From: Granulicella sp.
GTDB lineage: Bacteria > Acidobacteriota > Terriglobia > Terriglobales > Acidobacteriaceae
Length of the DNA stretch: 16,206 nucleotides
NCBI GenBank assembly: GCA_003133205.1
Contig: PKWK01000232.1
Coordinates: 1-16,206 of the forward strand
Reading direction: 5' to 3'
The notes below the pieces were generated by a model. The model did no database searches and was not told the origin of the DNA. It saw nothing but the letters and a program-made list of their open reading frames with translations. Position 1 is the first letter of the stretch, and each line of letters opens with the position of its first letter. Below, piece after piece: positions 6,585-15,000 of this stretch. The position numbers were made by a program, and so were the translations under genes.

Positions 6585-8123
6585 TCATCCGGAAGTGCTC
6601 TGTGCCGTCACCTGGTCTGCCTGTGAACTGGCTCTGCGCAAGAGCAAATACACCGGAACTCCGCTCAGCACGATCAGCAACCCAGGCCATGTGGTCGCCG
6701 TTCGATAGGCGAACAGCATCGCCAGAACGATCGAGGAGCCGGCGATGTAGAGAGCCGGCAGCCAGGGATATCCCCAGCAGCGATACGGCCTGGGCGCATC
6801 GGGCCGCGTGTACCGCAAGCGGAACAGGCCAACCACCGTGAGGATGTAAAAGATGAGGGCAGCGGAGATCACGTAATCGAGCAGGTTGCTGTAGAGATTG
6901 CCGTAGGTTTGCGTTGCGGCGTTATAGGTGCGTGGCAGGACGAGTAGCAAAGACCAAAGGCATTGGATAGCGAGTGCCCATCCGGGTACCCGGGCACGGT
7001 TGAGCGTGCCGGCACGGCGGAAGAAGAGGCCATCCTGAGCCATCGCGTAGCAAGCGCGCCCGCCGGCGAGAGTGAGAGCATTGACCGTGCCGAAGGTGGA
7101 GACCATGATGAGGCAGCCCATCGCAAGCTTGCCAATTCCCGGCAGGATGGTATCAACGACCAGGGTTGCGACGCGGTCACCCGGCGCAGTCTGAATGGCC
7201 TCGACCGGAAGTACGGCGAGGTAGCAGAGGTTGCAAAGCAAATAGAGTGCAATGACGATGAAGGTGCCAATGCCAAGGGCAAGCGGCAGGTTGCGCCTTG
7301 GGTTGCGGACCTCGCCGGCGACGAACGTAATGTCGTGCCACGAGTCCGCAGAGAAGAGCGAGCCGGTCTGCGAGACACAGAGTGCGACCAGGAGTCCGAA
7401 GCCGGTCGTGGCGTCGAGAGTGCGAATCAGGGCGACATGCCGGGGGTGCCATGCATCGCTGAAGTTGGCATGGAAGATTGAGGGGTTGCGCAAGAAGGCG
7501 AGGGCGCCGAGACCCAGGAGCACGACTATGCCGGCGAGCTTCGCAACGGTGAAGATGTTTTGGATCAGCTTGCCCCAGGAGACGCCGCGGGTGTTGATGA
7601 AGCACGTCAGCAGGATGATGGCGAGGGCGAGGGCCTGGGCGGTGGAGAGCGACAAAGCGTAGCTGGGAAGGATATGGATGGGCGCGATGAGATAGTGGCT
7701 TTCGTTGACGGACGGGAACAGGACGCCGCTGAAGCGGGCAAAGGCGATGGCTACGGCGGCGATGGAGCCCGTCTGGATGACGGTGAGGAGTGTCCAGCCA
7801 TAGAGAAAGCCGAGCAGAGGTGAAAAGGCTTCTCGAAGGTAGACGTACATGCCTCCCGCGGAGGGCATCATAGCGGCTAGCTCTCCATAACTGAGAGCAC
7901 CGAAGACGGTGAGGACGCCGGTGATGATCCAGGCGACGAGCAGCCAGCCAGCCGAACCGACCTGCCGGGAGATCTCCGCGCTAACGATGAAGATGCCGGA
8001 GCCTACCATGATTCCGGCGACGATCATGATGGAGTCGAAGAGGCCGAGCGCTTTGCGGAACTCGGTGGGTGATTCGCCCGTTTCAGCGGCCTCTATGAGG
8101 TTCAAATCTGTTGCGAGCTGCAT
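6585..8123 (-). CDS. APC-superfamily permease (amino acid transporter-like) in the arabinose operon
   Basis: A 512-residue, very hydrophobic protein with about 12 membrane helices and the APC-superfamily TM1 signature G-S-G-I-F at 41-45, preceded by A-G-I-M-V. The cytosolic N-terminus (about 1-24) is followed by the R-K-A-L-G-L-F-D entry into TM1. By family it is an amino-acid/polyamine-type cation symporter or exchanger. Its position between a beta-L-arabinofuranosidase and arabinose isomerase suggests it imports the arabinose product, or hydroxyproline or glycosylated hydroxyproline; this is inference. The frame is open upstream to 8480, but that extension is antisense-like sequence within the GH127 3' end, and GGAGG nine bases before the ATG at 8123 fixes the start. 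It lies 79 bp after the GH127 stop with a hairpin in the gap. Confidence 0.88.
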   Translation of the reverse strand: MQLATDLNLIEAAETGESPTEFRKALGLFDSIMIVAGIMVGSGIFIVSAEISRQVGSAGWLLVAWIITGVLTVFGALSYGELAAMMPSAGGMYVYLREAFSPLLGFLYGWTLLTVIQTGSIAAVAIAFARFSGVLFPSVNESHYLIAPIHILPSYALSLSTAQALALAIILLTCFINTRGVSWGKLIQNIFTVAKLAGIVVLLGLGALAFLRNPSIFHANFSDAWHPRHVALIRTLDATTGFGLLVALCVSQTGSLFSADSWHDITFVAGEVRNPRRNLPLALGIGTFIVIALYLLCNLCYLAVLPVEAIQTAPGDRVATLVVDTILPGIGKLAMGCLIMVSTFGTVNALTLAGGRACYAMAQDGLFFRRAGTLNRARVPGWALAIQCLWSLLLVLPRTYNAATQTYGNLYSNLLDYVISAALIFYILTVVGLFRLRYTRPDAPRPYRCWGYPWLPALYIAGSSIVLAMLFAYRTATTWPGLLIVLSGVPVYLLLRRASSQADQVTAQSTSG

Positions 8124-8145
8124 TCGCTTATGCCTCCAGATACAG

Positions 8146-8174
8146 CAGGCGGGTCCGCTGGTGGGACCCGCCTG
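8146..8174 (-). repeat. Strong intercistronic hairpin between GH127 and permease genes
   Basis: CAGGCGGGTCC (8146-8156) pairs perfectly with GGACCCGCCTG (8164-8174), an 11-bp G/C-rich stem with a seven-base loop, 28 bp past the GH127 stop and 23 bp before the permease start. No U-run follows in the minus-strand transcript, so it is unlikely to be an intrinsic terminator. It is better explained as a 3'-end stabilising or processing element that lets GH127 mRNA accumulate relative to the downstream genes (inference). Confidence 0.7.
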
Positions 8175-8202
8175 AGTTGCAAAGTGCCGGTAAGTCTTGG
8201 GG

Positions 8203-10215
8203 CTAGACGACTCCTTCGTTGCGGACGTAGACGGAGTACCGCTCATCCATGATGAGGTTGAGCGGTATAAGGGTGTGAGTGGGACCGCGACCCTGGGTGC
8301 GGAACTGCAACGGGTAGCGGCGTGTACCTTCAGTCTGTTCGAACCAGATGCCGTCGTCAGCAATCGGGGGCGGGACAGGAGCGGAAGCGGGCGCATTGTT
8401 CGGCCGGCGCTGACCCGGGGAACGAGTGCTGACCGTGGGCATCGGGTATCCGTCGTCGAAGCCGCGGGGACCCGAACCACCGTAGATCATGGAGTTGGTG
8501 AGGCCCTCGCTCCCCTGGCGCACGGCGAGTACGAGCGGACCGTACATCGCGGCCTGGACCTGCTTGTCGTCCGGCGCCTGATCGATGTGAAGCGTCATAG
8601 GGATGTCAATGGTGACGACGTCCCCGGCTTTCCACGGGTGGTTGATTTCGAGATAGGTGGATGGGATGGCAGTGGCAGTCATCGGCGCGCCGTTGACTGC
8701 GACGCTGACGCCCTTGGTTGCCCAATAGGGAACCCGGACTTTAATGGCGGTCGGCTTGGATGGAGCAGCATCCACCGTGAACGTGATGGTCTGCTCGTTG
8801 GGGTATTTTGTCGTCTGGCGGAGTTGCAGGCCACGCTCTTTCCAGTCGAGTTTGGAGGGGATGAAGAGATTGACGTAGACGGACGAGTCATCGTGGAAGT
8901 AGATCGAGTCGTTGAGCTTGGCATACTCCTCGGAGCCCGTACCGGTGCAGCACCAGAAGGCATCGAACTGTGTGCCAAAGGTCTTATACATGCCGGGGCG
9001 CAGCGAGACGTAATACATCAGCATGCCATTGCGGTCCTGCGTGCCGTAGCGGACGTTGAGCAGCATGCGCTCGTAGTAGTCAAAGTGTTTCGCGTCGGGT
9101 TGCTGTCCGAAGAGATGACGGGTGAGCTTCATCATATTGTAAGAGCAGCAGCACTCCTCGGCGGCGGGCCCGAGTTGGCTGGCTACGCCGTCCGGTTCGT
9201 GCCATCCCTCGCCGTTACTGGTGCCGCCGGTGCAATAACTGTGGTGATCTTTGACGATGCGGTAGAAGTTCTGGGCAATGCTCTGGTAGCGGGTGTCGCC
9301 GGTCAGTTCGTAGCCACGAATCGCGCCAATCATCTTCGGGATATTGGTGTTGGCGTGATTGCCGTTGAGCATGTCCTGGTTGGCTGCAAGGGGCTCGAAC
9401 ATCTTCTTGTGTTCGAAGCGATAGCCCAGGTCGCGGTACTTGGGGTTCCCCGTGATGGCGTAGAGGTTGAAGGACGCCTCATTCATTCCGCCATGCTCGG
9501 TGAGCAGGACGCGCTGCCACTCGTCATCGGAGATGGATTTGGCGTAGGTGTCGGCCCAGTCAGCCATCTTGAGGGCGACGTCGAGGGCCTGCTTGTTGCC
9601 GGTGTGCTCATACATATCGATCATGCCGGCCAAAATCTTATGGTAGGTGTAGAAGGGAGCCCAGACCTTCTGATGGGCGCGGAGTCGGTCGTAGAAGGTG
9701 GCCGGGTATGCGCCAAGGTATCCATCTTTGGCCTGGCACTGAGCGAGAATGGCGACGAGATCGTTGGCCTTGGCGACGATGACCTCGTCCCCGGTACTTG
9801 CATGGACGAAAGCGCACGAAGAGAGGTAATGGCCGACGTAGTGGCCGCGCAACTCACAGTCGGGGGCCTCCCAGCCGCCGATGGGTTCTGCGTCGGAGGG
9901 GATGCCAACGGTGACGCGGAAGTTATGCGCGAGTCGCTCGTTGGGCAGGGAATAGAGATAGCTCCGATTGAGCTCCATCATGTCCTTCCAAAAGCTGGGC
10001 AGGAGACGGACCTGGGTCATGGAGAACGGCTCCGCTTTCCACTTGATCTTGGCGACGGCGGCGCGGGTGAGCGAAACGTTGGCAGTATCTATGCCGCTTG
10101 ACGCCATGGCCTTGCTATCTGCCACGGCCGCTCCGGCTTTCGAAGGCAGAAGAGTTAAGGCGCCTGCAGCGGCTGCACCGCCGAGAAAATGTCTACGTGT
10201 CGGTTTCAGGTTCAT
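8203..10215 (-). CDS. Tat-exported GH127 beta-L-arabinofuranosidase (DUF1680)
   Basis: A 670-residue GH127 enzyme that cleaves terminal beta-L-arabinofuranose, known from HypBA1 on hydroxyproline-linked arabino-oligosaccharides. A twin-arginine signal (T-R-R-H-F-L-G-G at 6-13, hydrophobic to about 30) directs folded export. The (alpha/alpha)6 domain carries the family's unusual Zn-thiolate site: Glu336 (T-S-N-G-E-G-W) as acid/base equivalent of HypBA1 E322, Glu353 and Cys355 (A-A-E-E-C) matching E338/C340, and Cys422-Cys423 (F-W-C-C-T-G-T-G) matching the nucleophile and ligand C417/C418. A beta-sandwich region follows and a low-complexity Pro/Ala segment lies near residues 600-620. GAGG close before the ATG supports the start. 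It is 117 bp downstream of GH43 and heads the permease-araA genes. Family and site assignment are strong; exact substrate is not. Confidence 0.93.
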   Translation of the reverse strand: MNLKPTRRHFLGGAAAAGALTLLPSKAGAAVADSKAMASSGIDTANVSLTRAAVAKIKWKAEPFSMTQVRLLPSFWKDMMELNRSYLYSLPNERLAHNFRVTVGIPSDAEPIGGWEAPDCELRGHYVGHYLSSCAFVHASTGDEVIVAKANDLVAILAQCQAKDGYLGAYPATFYDRLRAHQKVWAPFYTYHKILAGMIDMYEHTGNKQALDVALKMADWADTYAKSISDDEWQRVLLTEHGGMNEASFNLYAITGNPKYRDLGYRFEHKKMFEPLAANQDMLNGNHANTNIPKMIGAIRGYELTGDTRYQSIAQNFYRIVKDHHSYCTGGTSNGEGWHEPDGVASQLGPAAEECCCSYNMMKLTRHLFGQQPDAKHFDYYERMLLNVRYGTQDRNGMLMYYVSLRPGMYKTFGTQFDAFWCCTGTGSEEYAKLNDSIYFHDDSSVYVNLFIPSKLDWKERGLQLRQTTKYPNEQTITFTVDAAPSKPTAIKVRVPYWATKGVSVAVNGAPMTATAIPSTYLEINHPWKAGDVVTIDIPMTLHIDQAPDDKQVQAAMYGPLVLAVRQGSEGLTNSMIYGGSGPRGFDDGYPMPTVSTRSPGQRRPNNAPASAPVPPPIADDGIWFEQTEGTRRYPLQFRTQGRGPTHTLIPLNLIMDERYSVYVRNEGVV

Positions 10216-10253
10216 GTTGCCTCATCTTGCTGGCCGTTTTTCAAGCGTTCTGC

Positions 10254-10272
10254 GGATACAATTTAGAGTACA
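10254..10272. promoter_or_regulatory. Possible operator upstream of GH127
   Basis: On the minus strand, a TGTAC half-site (10272-10268) and GTATCC (10259-10254) are separated by eight bases. This resembles the TATAC...GTATAC dyad in the GH43/DUF5695 divergent region; the shared stretch is ATTGTAT followed by C at the second next base. The match is partial and could be chance. Confidence 0.22.
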
Positions 10273-10332
10273 TAGAAAATCACCTGCGCGTCATTCTTGT
10301 CAACAAAAGGCTGAGGGCGCGAAGCGAAGGAA

Positions 10333-11946
10333 TCATTGTGGCGAGGACGAAGCTGCCGGACACTCTAACTTTGCGTCGCCAGCCGGGGCCAGTTTTTGCA
10401 GCGCGGACAGTGCGACAACCTTTGGGGCGAGTGTCTCCCACTCCTGGACGGCAACCCCGGCGTGCTGCTGACCATCGCCGGAAGCATCGAACACGGCGCG
10501 GAGGCAGCGCGTCGTCACGCGATCGAACTTCACGTCGACAAAGGAACCCATCGTAGTCGGATAGCCGCTCGCGTTCGCGACAGGACGCCATTCGTCTCCA
10601 CTGCGATATTCGAGGTGCCAGGCGGCAGGCGGAGCTACTCCGATGTTCGCACCTTGGCGGTGATCGCTCCAGAACATGATGCGCGAGCCGTCCAGCGTGA
10701 CCGGCTTGGCCCACTCATACTGAATCCACTGGCTGGCGGGGTTGTGCGGCGTCCAACTACCCCACATATCCGGAGGCAAGGGATTCGGCCGGACGATGCC
10801 GTCGTTGAGCGCCTTGATCCAGTACTGGACTGGAACCGGCTCATTGGATGCAGTCGCGCGTGCCGCCGAGGCAATGTTGCGGGTCGGCGCCGCCGGCGGC
10901 CTCGGCTCATGCGTCTGTTTGACCTTAAGCATCCGCGCGGGCGAGACGCTGTCGTCCCACTGCACGGTGTCGATTGCGACACTGCGTCGGAAGTGTCCGC
11001 CTCCCTTGGCGTCGGCGGTGTGATAGATGATGTACCACTTTCCCTTGAACTCGATGACGCCCGGATGCGACGTGGTCGAGGAGACAGGGTCGAGGATGAC
11101 GCCTTGATAGGTCCATGGCCCAAGCGGCGAGTTGGATGTGCCATAGGCAATGCAGGCGTGATAGTTCGCTGGTGTGCAGGGCGAATGGGGGCCTGCCTGG
11201 TTGTCGGCGTAGACCATGTAATAGGTGTCCTTGCGCCGGAAGAGCCACGCTGCCTCGAAGAATCCCGTGAGGCTGTCGACCTTTACTACCTTGCCCTTGG
11301 GCGTCACCATATCCGGTTCGAGCTCGACACCGCGGAGCTGACCGAACGTACCCCAGTACAGATAGACCCGTCCGTCGTTATCAACCATCGCGGTAGGATC
11401 GATGTTTTCGATTTTGTTGGGCTCGGGCAGCGACTGGGAGACGATCGGGCCACTCGGATGAGCATCCTTCCACGGCCCAAGCACACTGTCGGAGACGGCG
11501 ACGCCAATTACGGATGGTTCGGCGTGTTCACGCTTTCCTTCCTCTACCGGTGCAAACAGGTAGAAGCGCTTATCTGGACCCTGAACGATCTGTCCGGCCC
11601 AGGCGTGGCCCGGTTTTGACCAGGCAAACACTGCCTCGGGTCGCAGGATGCCGGGATAGTGCAGCCACTGTTTTGAGGCGACGTTCTTTGTCGCGAACAG
11701 CTGCCACTCGTTCATGACGAAGTTGTTGGCATTGGGAGGCGCCTCGTCGCGTCCGGCGATGATGTACAACTTGTCGCCGACGACGACCGGGGCCGGATCG
11801 GCGGAGTAATAAGAACCGTCGGAGAGTATCGGGTTGCCGGCGCTATGGATGACGCGTGGCTGCGGCTCTTGTGTCAACGCCAGGGAAGATACCGCCAGAA
11901 GAACAAGGATGGCAGCACAAAGGGCGACAAGGCGCACGTTTTTCAA
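10333..11946 (-). CDS. Secreted GH43-family glycosidase with C-terminal discoidin-like domain
   Basis: A 537-residue protein: a Sec signal peptide (about 1-25), a five-bladed propeller GH43 domain (about 38-345) and an F5/8 type C-like beta-sandwich (about 357-506). GH43 landmarks are Asp50 (Y-S-A-D-P-A-P, base), Asp183 (N-I-D-P-T-A-M, pKa modulator) and Glu231 (G-F-F-E-A-A-W, acid), plus Y-H at 308-309 near the usual metal or His site. The family includes alpha-L-arabinofuranosidases, arabinanases and beta-xylosidases; with GH127 and araA beside it, arabinose release is most likely. I take the TTG at 11946 as start because GAGGA precedes it, no in-frame ATG exists nearby and K-N begins a normal n-region. 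A GTG three codons later is the alternative. It lies 117 bp ahead of GH127 on the same strand and is divergent from the DUF5695 genes. Confidence 0.9.
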   Translation of the reverse strand: MKNVRLVALCAAILVLLAVSSLALTQEPQPRVIHSAGNPILSDGSYYSADPAPVVVGDKLYIIAGRDEAPPNANNFVMNEWQLFATKNVASKQWLHYPGILRPEAVFAWSKPGHAWAGQIVQGPDKRFYLFAPVEEGKREHAEPSVIGVAVSDSVLGPWKDAHPSGPIVSQSLPEPNKIENIDPTAMVDNDGRVYLYWGTFGQLRGVELEPDMVTPKGKVVKVDSLTGFFEAAWLFRRKDTYYMVYADNQAGPHSPCTPANYHACIAYGTSNSPLGPWTYQGVILDPVSSTTSHPGVIEFKGKWYIIYHTADAKGGGHFRRSVAIDTVQWDDSVSPARMLKVKQTHEPRPPAAPTRNIASAARATASNEPVPVQYWIKALNDGIVRPNPLPPDMWGSWTPHNPASQWIQYEWAKPVTLDGSRIMFWSDHRQGANIGVAPPAAWHLEYRSGDEWRPVANASGYPTTMGSFVDVKFDRVTTRCLRAVFDASGDGQQHAGVAVQEWETLAPKVVALSALQKLAPAGDAKLECPAASSSPQ

Positions 11947-11989
11947 TAGTCCTCACATTCGAGCCAAGGCTTGCGGCTGCTGCCATATA

Positions 11990-12018
11990 TTTATACGTTA
12001 TTGTATACATTGAATCAG
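11990..12018 (-). promoter_or_regulatory. Candidate GH43 promoter with embedded dyad operator
   Basis: On the minus strand, CTGATT (12018-12013) and TATAAA (11995-11990) are separated by 17 bp, a plausible sigma-70-type promoter about 45-50 bp from the TTG start. The spacer contains the perfect palindrome TGTATACA (12002-12009), which is also the right half of a TATAC-N6-GTATA dyad (11992-12007). Such placement suits repression, for example by a GntR- or LacI-type sugar regulator. Because the region is divergent, the site could also control the DUF5695 genes. The regulator is not in the window. Confidence 0.4.
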
Positions 12019-12042
12019 GGCAGAACTTCCAGGAGACGGTAA

Positions 12043-15000
12043 ATGGATCGACGTCGATTCCTTCAGTGTGGCGCATTATTGGTTCTTCCAGTCTTCGGTC
12101 GCGTCGTCTGTCAGACACCCTCCAACTCTCCCTTTCAGGTGAAGTACACCTCCACCGGTGTCTCCAGCCTACAGAGGGTCCAGGACAAATACGCCACCGA
12201 CTACATTCAGTCCGGTCACGCGCTTGGCGACATCACCATCCGCTATCGCACTGAGGGAACCGGCCCGTGGAACGAAATCTCCGCCGCCAGCCGCGATCTT
12301 GGAGTGGAGGGCAGTGCGCAGAAAGCTGCCGCGGCCTACACCATCAGCCGCGTGCAGCCCACGCTCGTCGGCGGTGCCCGCGTCTCCGCCTCGGTGAGCG
12401 GCCCCGGCGTCCGCGTGCTCAGCGCCGCCTTTGAGCCCTCCACCTCACACGACATCGGCGCGACACGCTTCATCTGGACGGCGAAGAAGGGATCCAGCGA
12501 ATGGGTCGAGTACGACTTCGACAAGCCGCAAACGATCCACTCAGCCGAGGTCTTCTGGGCCGCCGACGCAGGCCGCCGTCTGAACACCAAACTTCCAGTC
12601 GCCTGGAAGATACTTTACAAAGCAGGCGACGATTGGAAGGACGTTCAGCAGGAGAAACAGTCCCCGATCGCCGCCGATATTTTCAACCAGACTACCTTCC
12701 GGCCCGTCACCACCACCGGCATCCGGCTGCAGGTGCAGCTTGAAACCGATGCCACTGCGGGTATGCTCCAGTGGCGCCTCAACGGCGAGCCCGCCCGCAT
12801 GGTTCAACCTGTCGATGATCTTCAGGCCTCCGAGACCTTTCAGCCCTCGGGCGACGCCCTCGTCTGGACCATCGCCCTCCACAACCCCACTGACCACCCC
12901 ATCGAGATCGGCGACCTCTCCGTCGGTCTGCCCATGAATCGTCATTACGTCGGGGATAAGACCGAGACCTACACCAAGCGCGTTATCCAGCACAGCTCCA
13001 TCGCCGGCGACGGCTCATACATCTACTGGATGCGCACCAACGCCGAAGGGCCCTACCTAGTCATGACACCCTTGGCCGGCACGTCGCTCGAGTACTTCCA
13101 GGAGCTGCCCTCCACCAGAATCTACAACGCCTACATTCACTCCTCGGCCAGTTTGGCCGATCTCAAAGCCAAGGGCGGCAACTGGCGCCTGCCCGCCACC
13201 CATCTCGTCTTGGCGCCGAAGGGCAACGCTGGCGACAGCAAGACCTACAGCTTCCGGTTCCGCTGGGCTCCTGATTATGACGGTGTTCGCGAGGTGCTGT
13301 ATCAGGAGAAGCTGTTCGATGTCGCCGTCGTCCCGGGCATGACTGTGCCCACCGACCTCGACGCCGAATTCTCCCTCCACACCCGCAATGCCGGTCTGAA
13401 GATCGATGCCGAGCACCCCGAAAAGACGCAGGTCACCGCCCTTGGCGAACATGGCAAAGACATTCACGTCTACAAGGTCCACTTCAGCAAGCTCGGCGAG
13501 AATATGCTCAACGTCCGCTACGGCGACGGACAGTATCTCTCGCTCGAGTTCTTCGTCACCGAACCCATCGAGACCCTCTTCAAGAAGCGCTCCGCCTTCA
13601 TTGTTTCCCACGAGCAGCACACCGATCCCACCAAGTGGTACAACGGCCTGTTCTCGCAGTGGGACATGAAAAATCACATTCTGCGCAGCCCTGACGATCT
13701 TGACGGCCTGCAATCCTACGCGGTTGCTTGCGACGATACCGAGCTTGGCAAGTCCGCGTTCATCGCCGGCAAGAATATCGTCTACCCATCGCAGAAGGAG
13801 ATCTCCGTGGTCGAGGATTACATCAGCAAGTTTGTCTGGGGAGGCCTGCAGGAGACCACGAAGGAGAAAATTCCTTACGCCGTTTACGGCATCCCGAACT
13901 GGAAGGTCAACCGCGAAAGCCCCGATCCCGGCACCAAGGGCCAGGAACACGTCTGGCGCATCTACGATTATCCTCACGTCGTGGCGATGTACTACAACAT
14001 GTATCGCGTCGCCCAGCTATACCCGGAGACCACCAAATACCTCGACAGCAAGGGCTACCTCGAGCGCGCTTTCGGGACCGCCAAGGCCTTCTTCACCGTA
14101 CCCATGGACCTCATCAAGTGGTCTCCCTATGACACAGGCACCTACAACGAGATCGTCATCCCCGACCTCATCGAGGCGCTCGATCGGGAGGGCCAGCACG
14201 ACGAAGCCGCCTATCTGCGCGGCGAATGGGAGAAAAAGGTCAAATACTTCATCAACGACCACCCGTACCTCTACGGCTCTGAATACCCCTATGACACCAC
14301 CGGCTTCGAGTCCACCGCCGCTCTCGCCAAGTACGCGATGGCTCGCCTGCAGGCACCTAGCGCGACGCCCGGTTCTCAAGGGCTTCCCGGACAGGCGGCC
14401 TTCGCAAGCCAGGTCAAGTACGACGACGCCAAGACCTTCCTCGATGGCCAGTTCGCCCTCAACGTCGCCAGCCGTGGATGGCTTGAGACCGCGTACTATG
14501 ACATGGGCAGCGACTACCGTGGCAACGGCAACATCTCCTACACCCTCAGCTACATGTCGCAGATGGGCGGATGGGGCATCCTCGACTATGCCTACTATCA
14601 GTCACGTGATCCAGCGAAGTACCTTCGCCTCGGCTTTCCCTCCTATCTCAGCTCTTTTGCCCTGATCAACTCTGGCACTGCCGAGTCGAATTACGGTTAC
14701 TGGTACCCCGGCAAAGACAACGACGGGGGAGCAAGTGGCGGCTTCGAGGCTCGACCCTGGGGACGTGCCTGGCTGGGTAATAAGGAGATGGGCCGAGGCC
14801 CCTGGTGGTACTCGGGCGAGATCGAACTTGGCTTTAGCGGAGCTCTTCGCGACGCAGCCACTGTCGCTGTCGACGATCCTATCTTCGGACGCTACGCTTA
14901 CGGCGGCACCATCGCGCAGCACGGCGGCCGCACCGAGGTCGTGCCTCACGACGGTCTGCGCGAGCGCCTCCACATCCTCACCGGCGGCCAGCGCGTGCAC

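Noticed and set aside
8124..8480. N-terminal extension of the permease by 119 codons
   Set aside because: It overlaps the 3' end of GH127 in another frame, is Ser/Thr/Arg-rich and lacks membrane character. A good Shine-Dalgarno precedes the ATG at 8123.
8197..10101. A 634-codon open frame on the plus strand opposite GH127
   Set aside because: It is the exact antisense of a gene with clear GH127 motifs and a Tat signal. Its peptide is Val/Gly/Asp-rich with no recognisable domain, as expected from codon bias in G+C-rich DNA.
10275..10303. TTGACA on the minus strand (10303-10298) as -35 of a GH127 promoter
   Set aside because: The -35 is perfect, but no acceptable -10 lies 16-18 bp downstream; the closest hexamers match TATAAT at three positions or fewer. 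A promoter here remains possible but is not supported.
13057..13977. A 306-codon minus-strand frame, and similar ones, inside the first DUF5695 gene
   Set aside because: Antisense shadows rich in Val, Gly and Leu without family resemblance. The plus-strand frame is continuous over 1074 codons with a signal peptide and ribosome-binding site.
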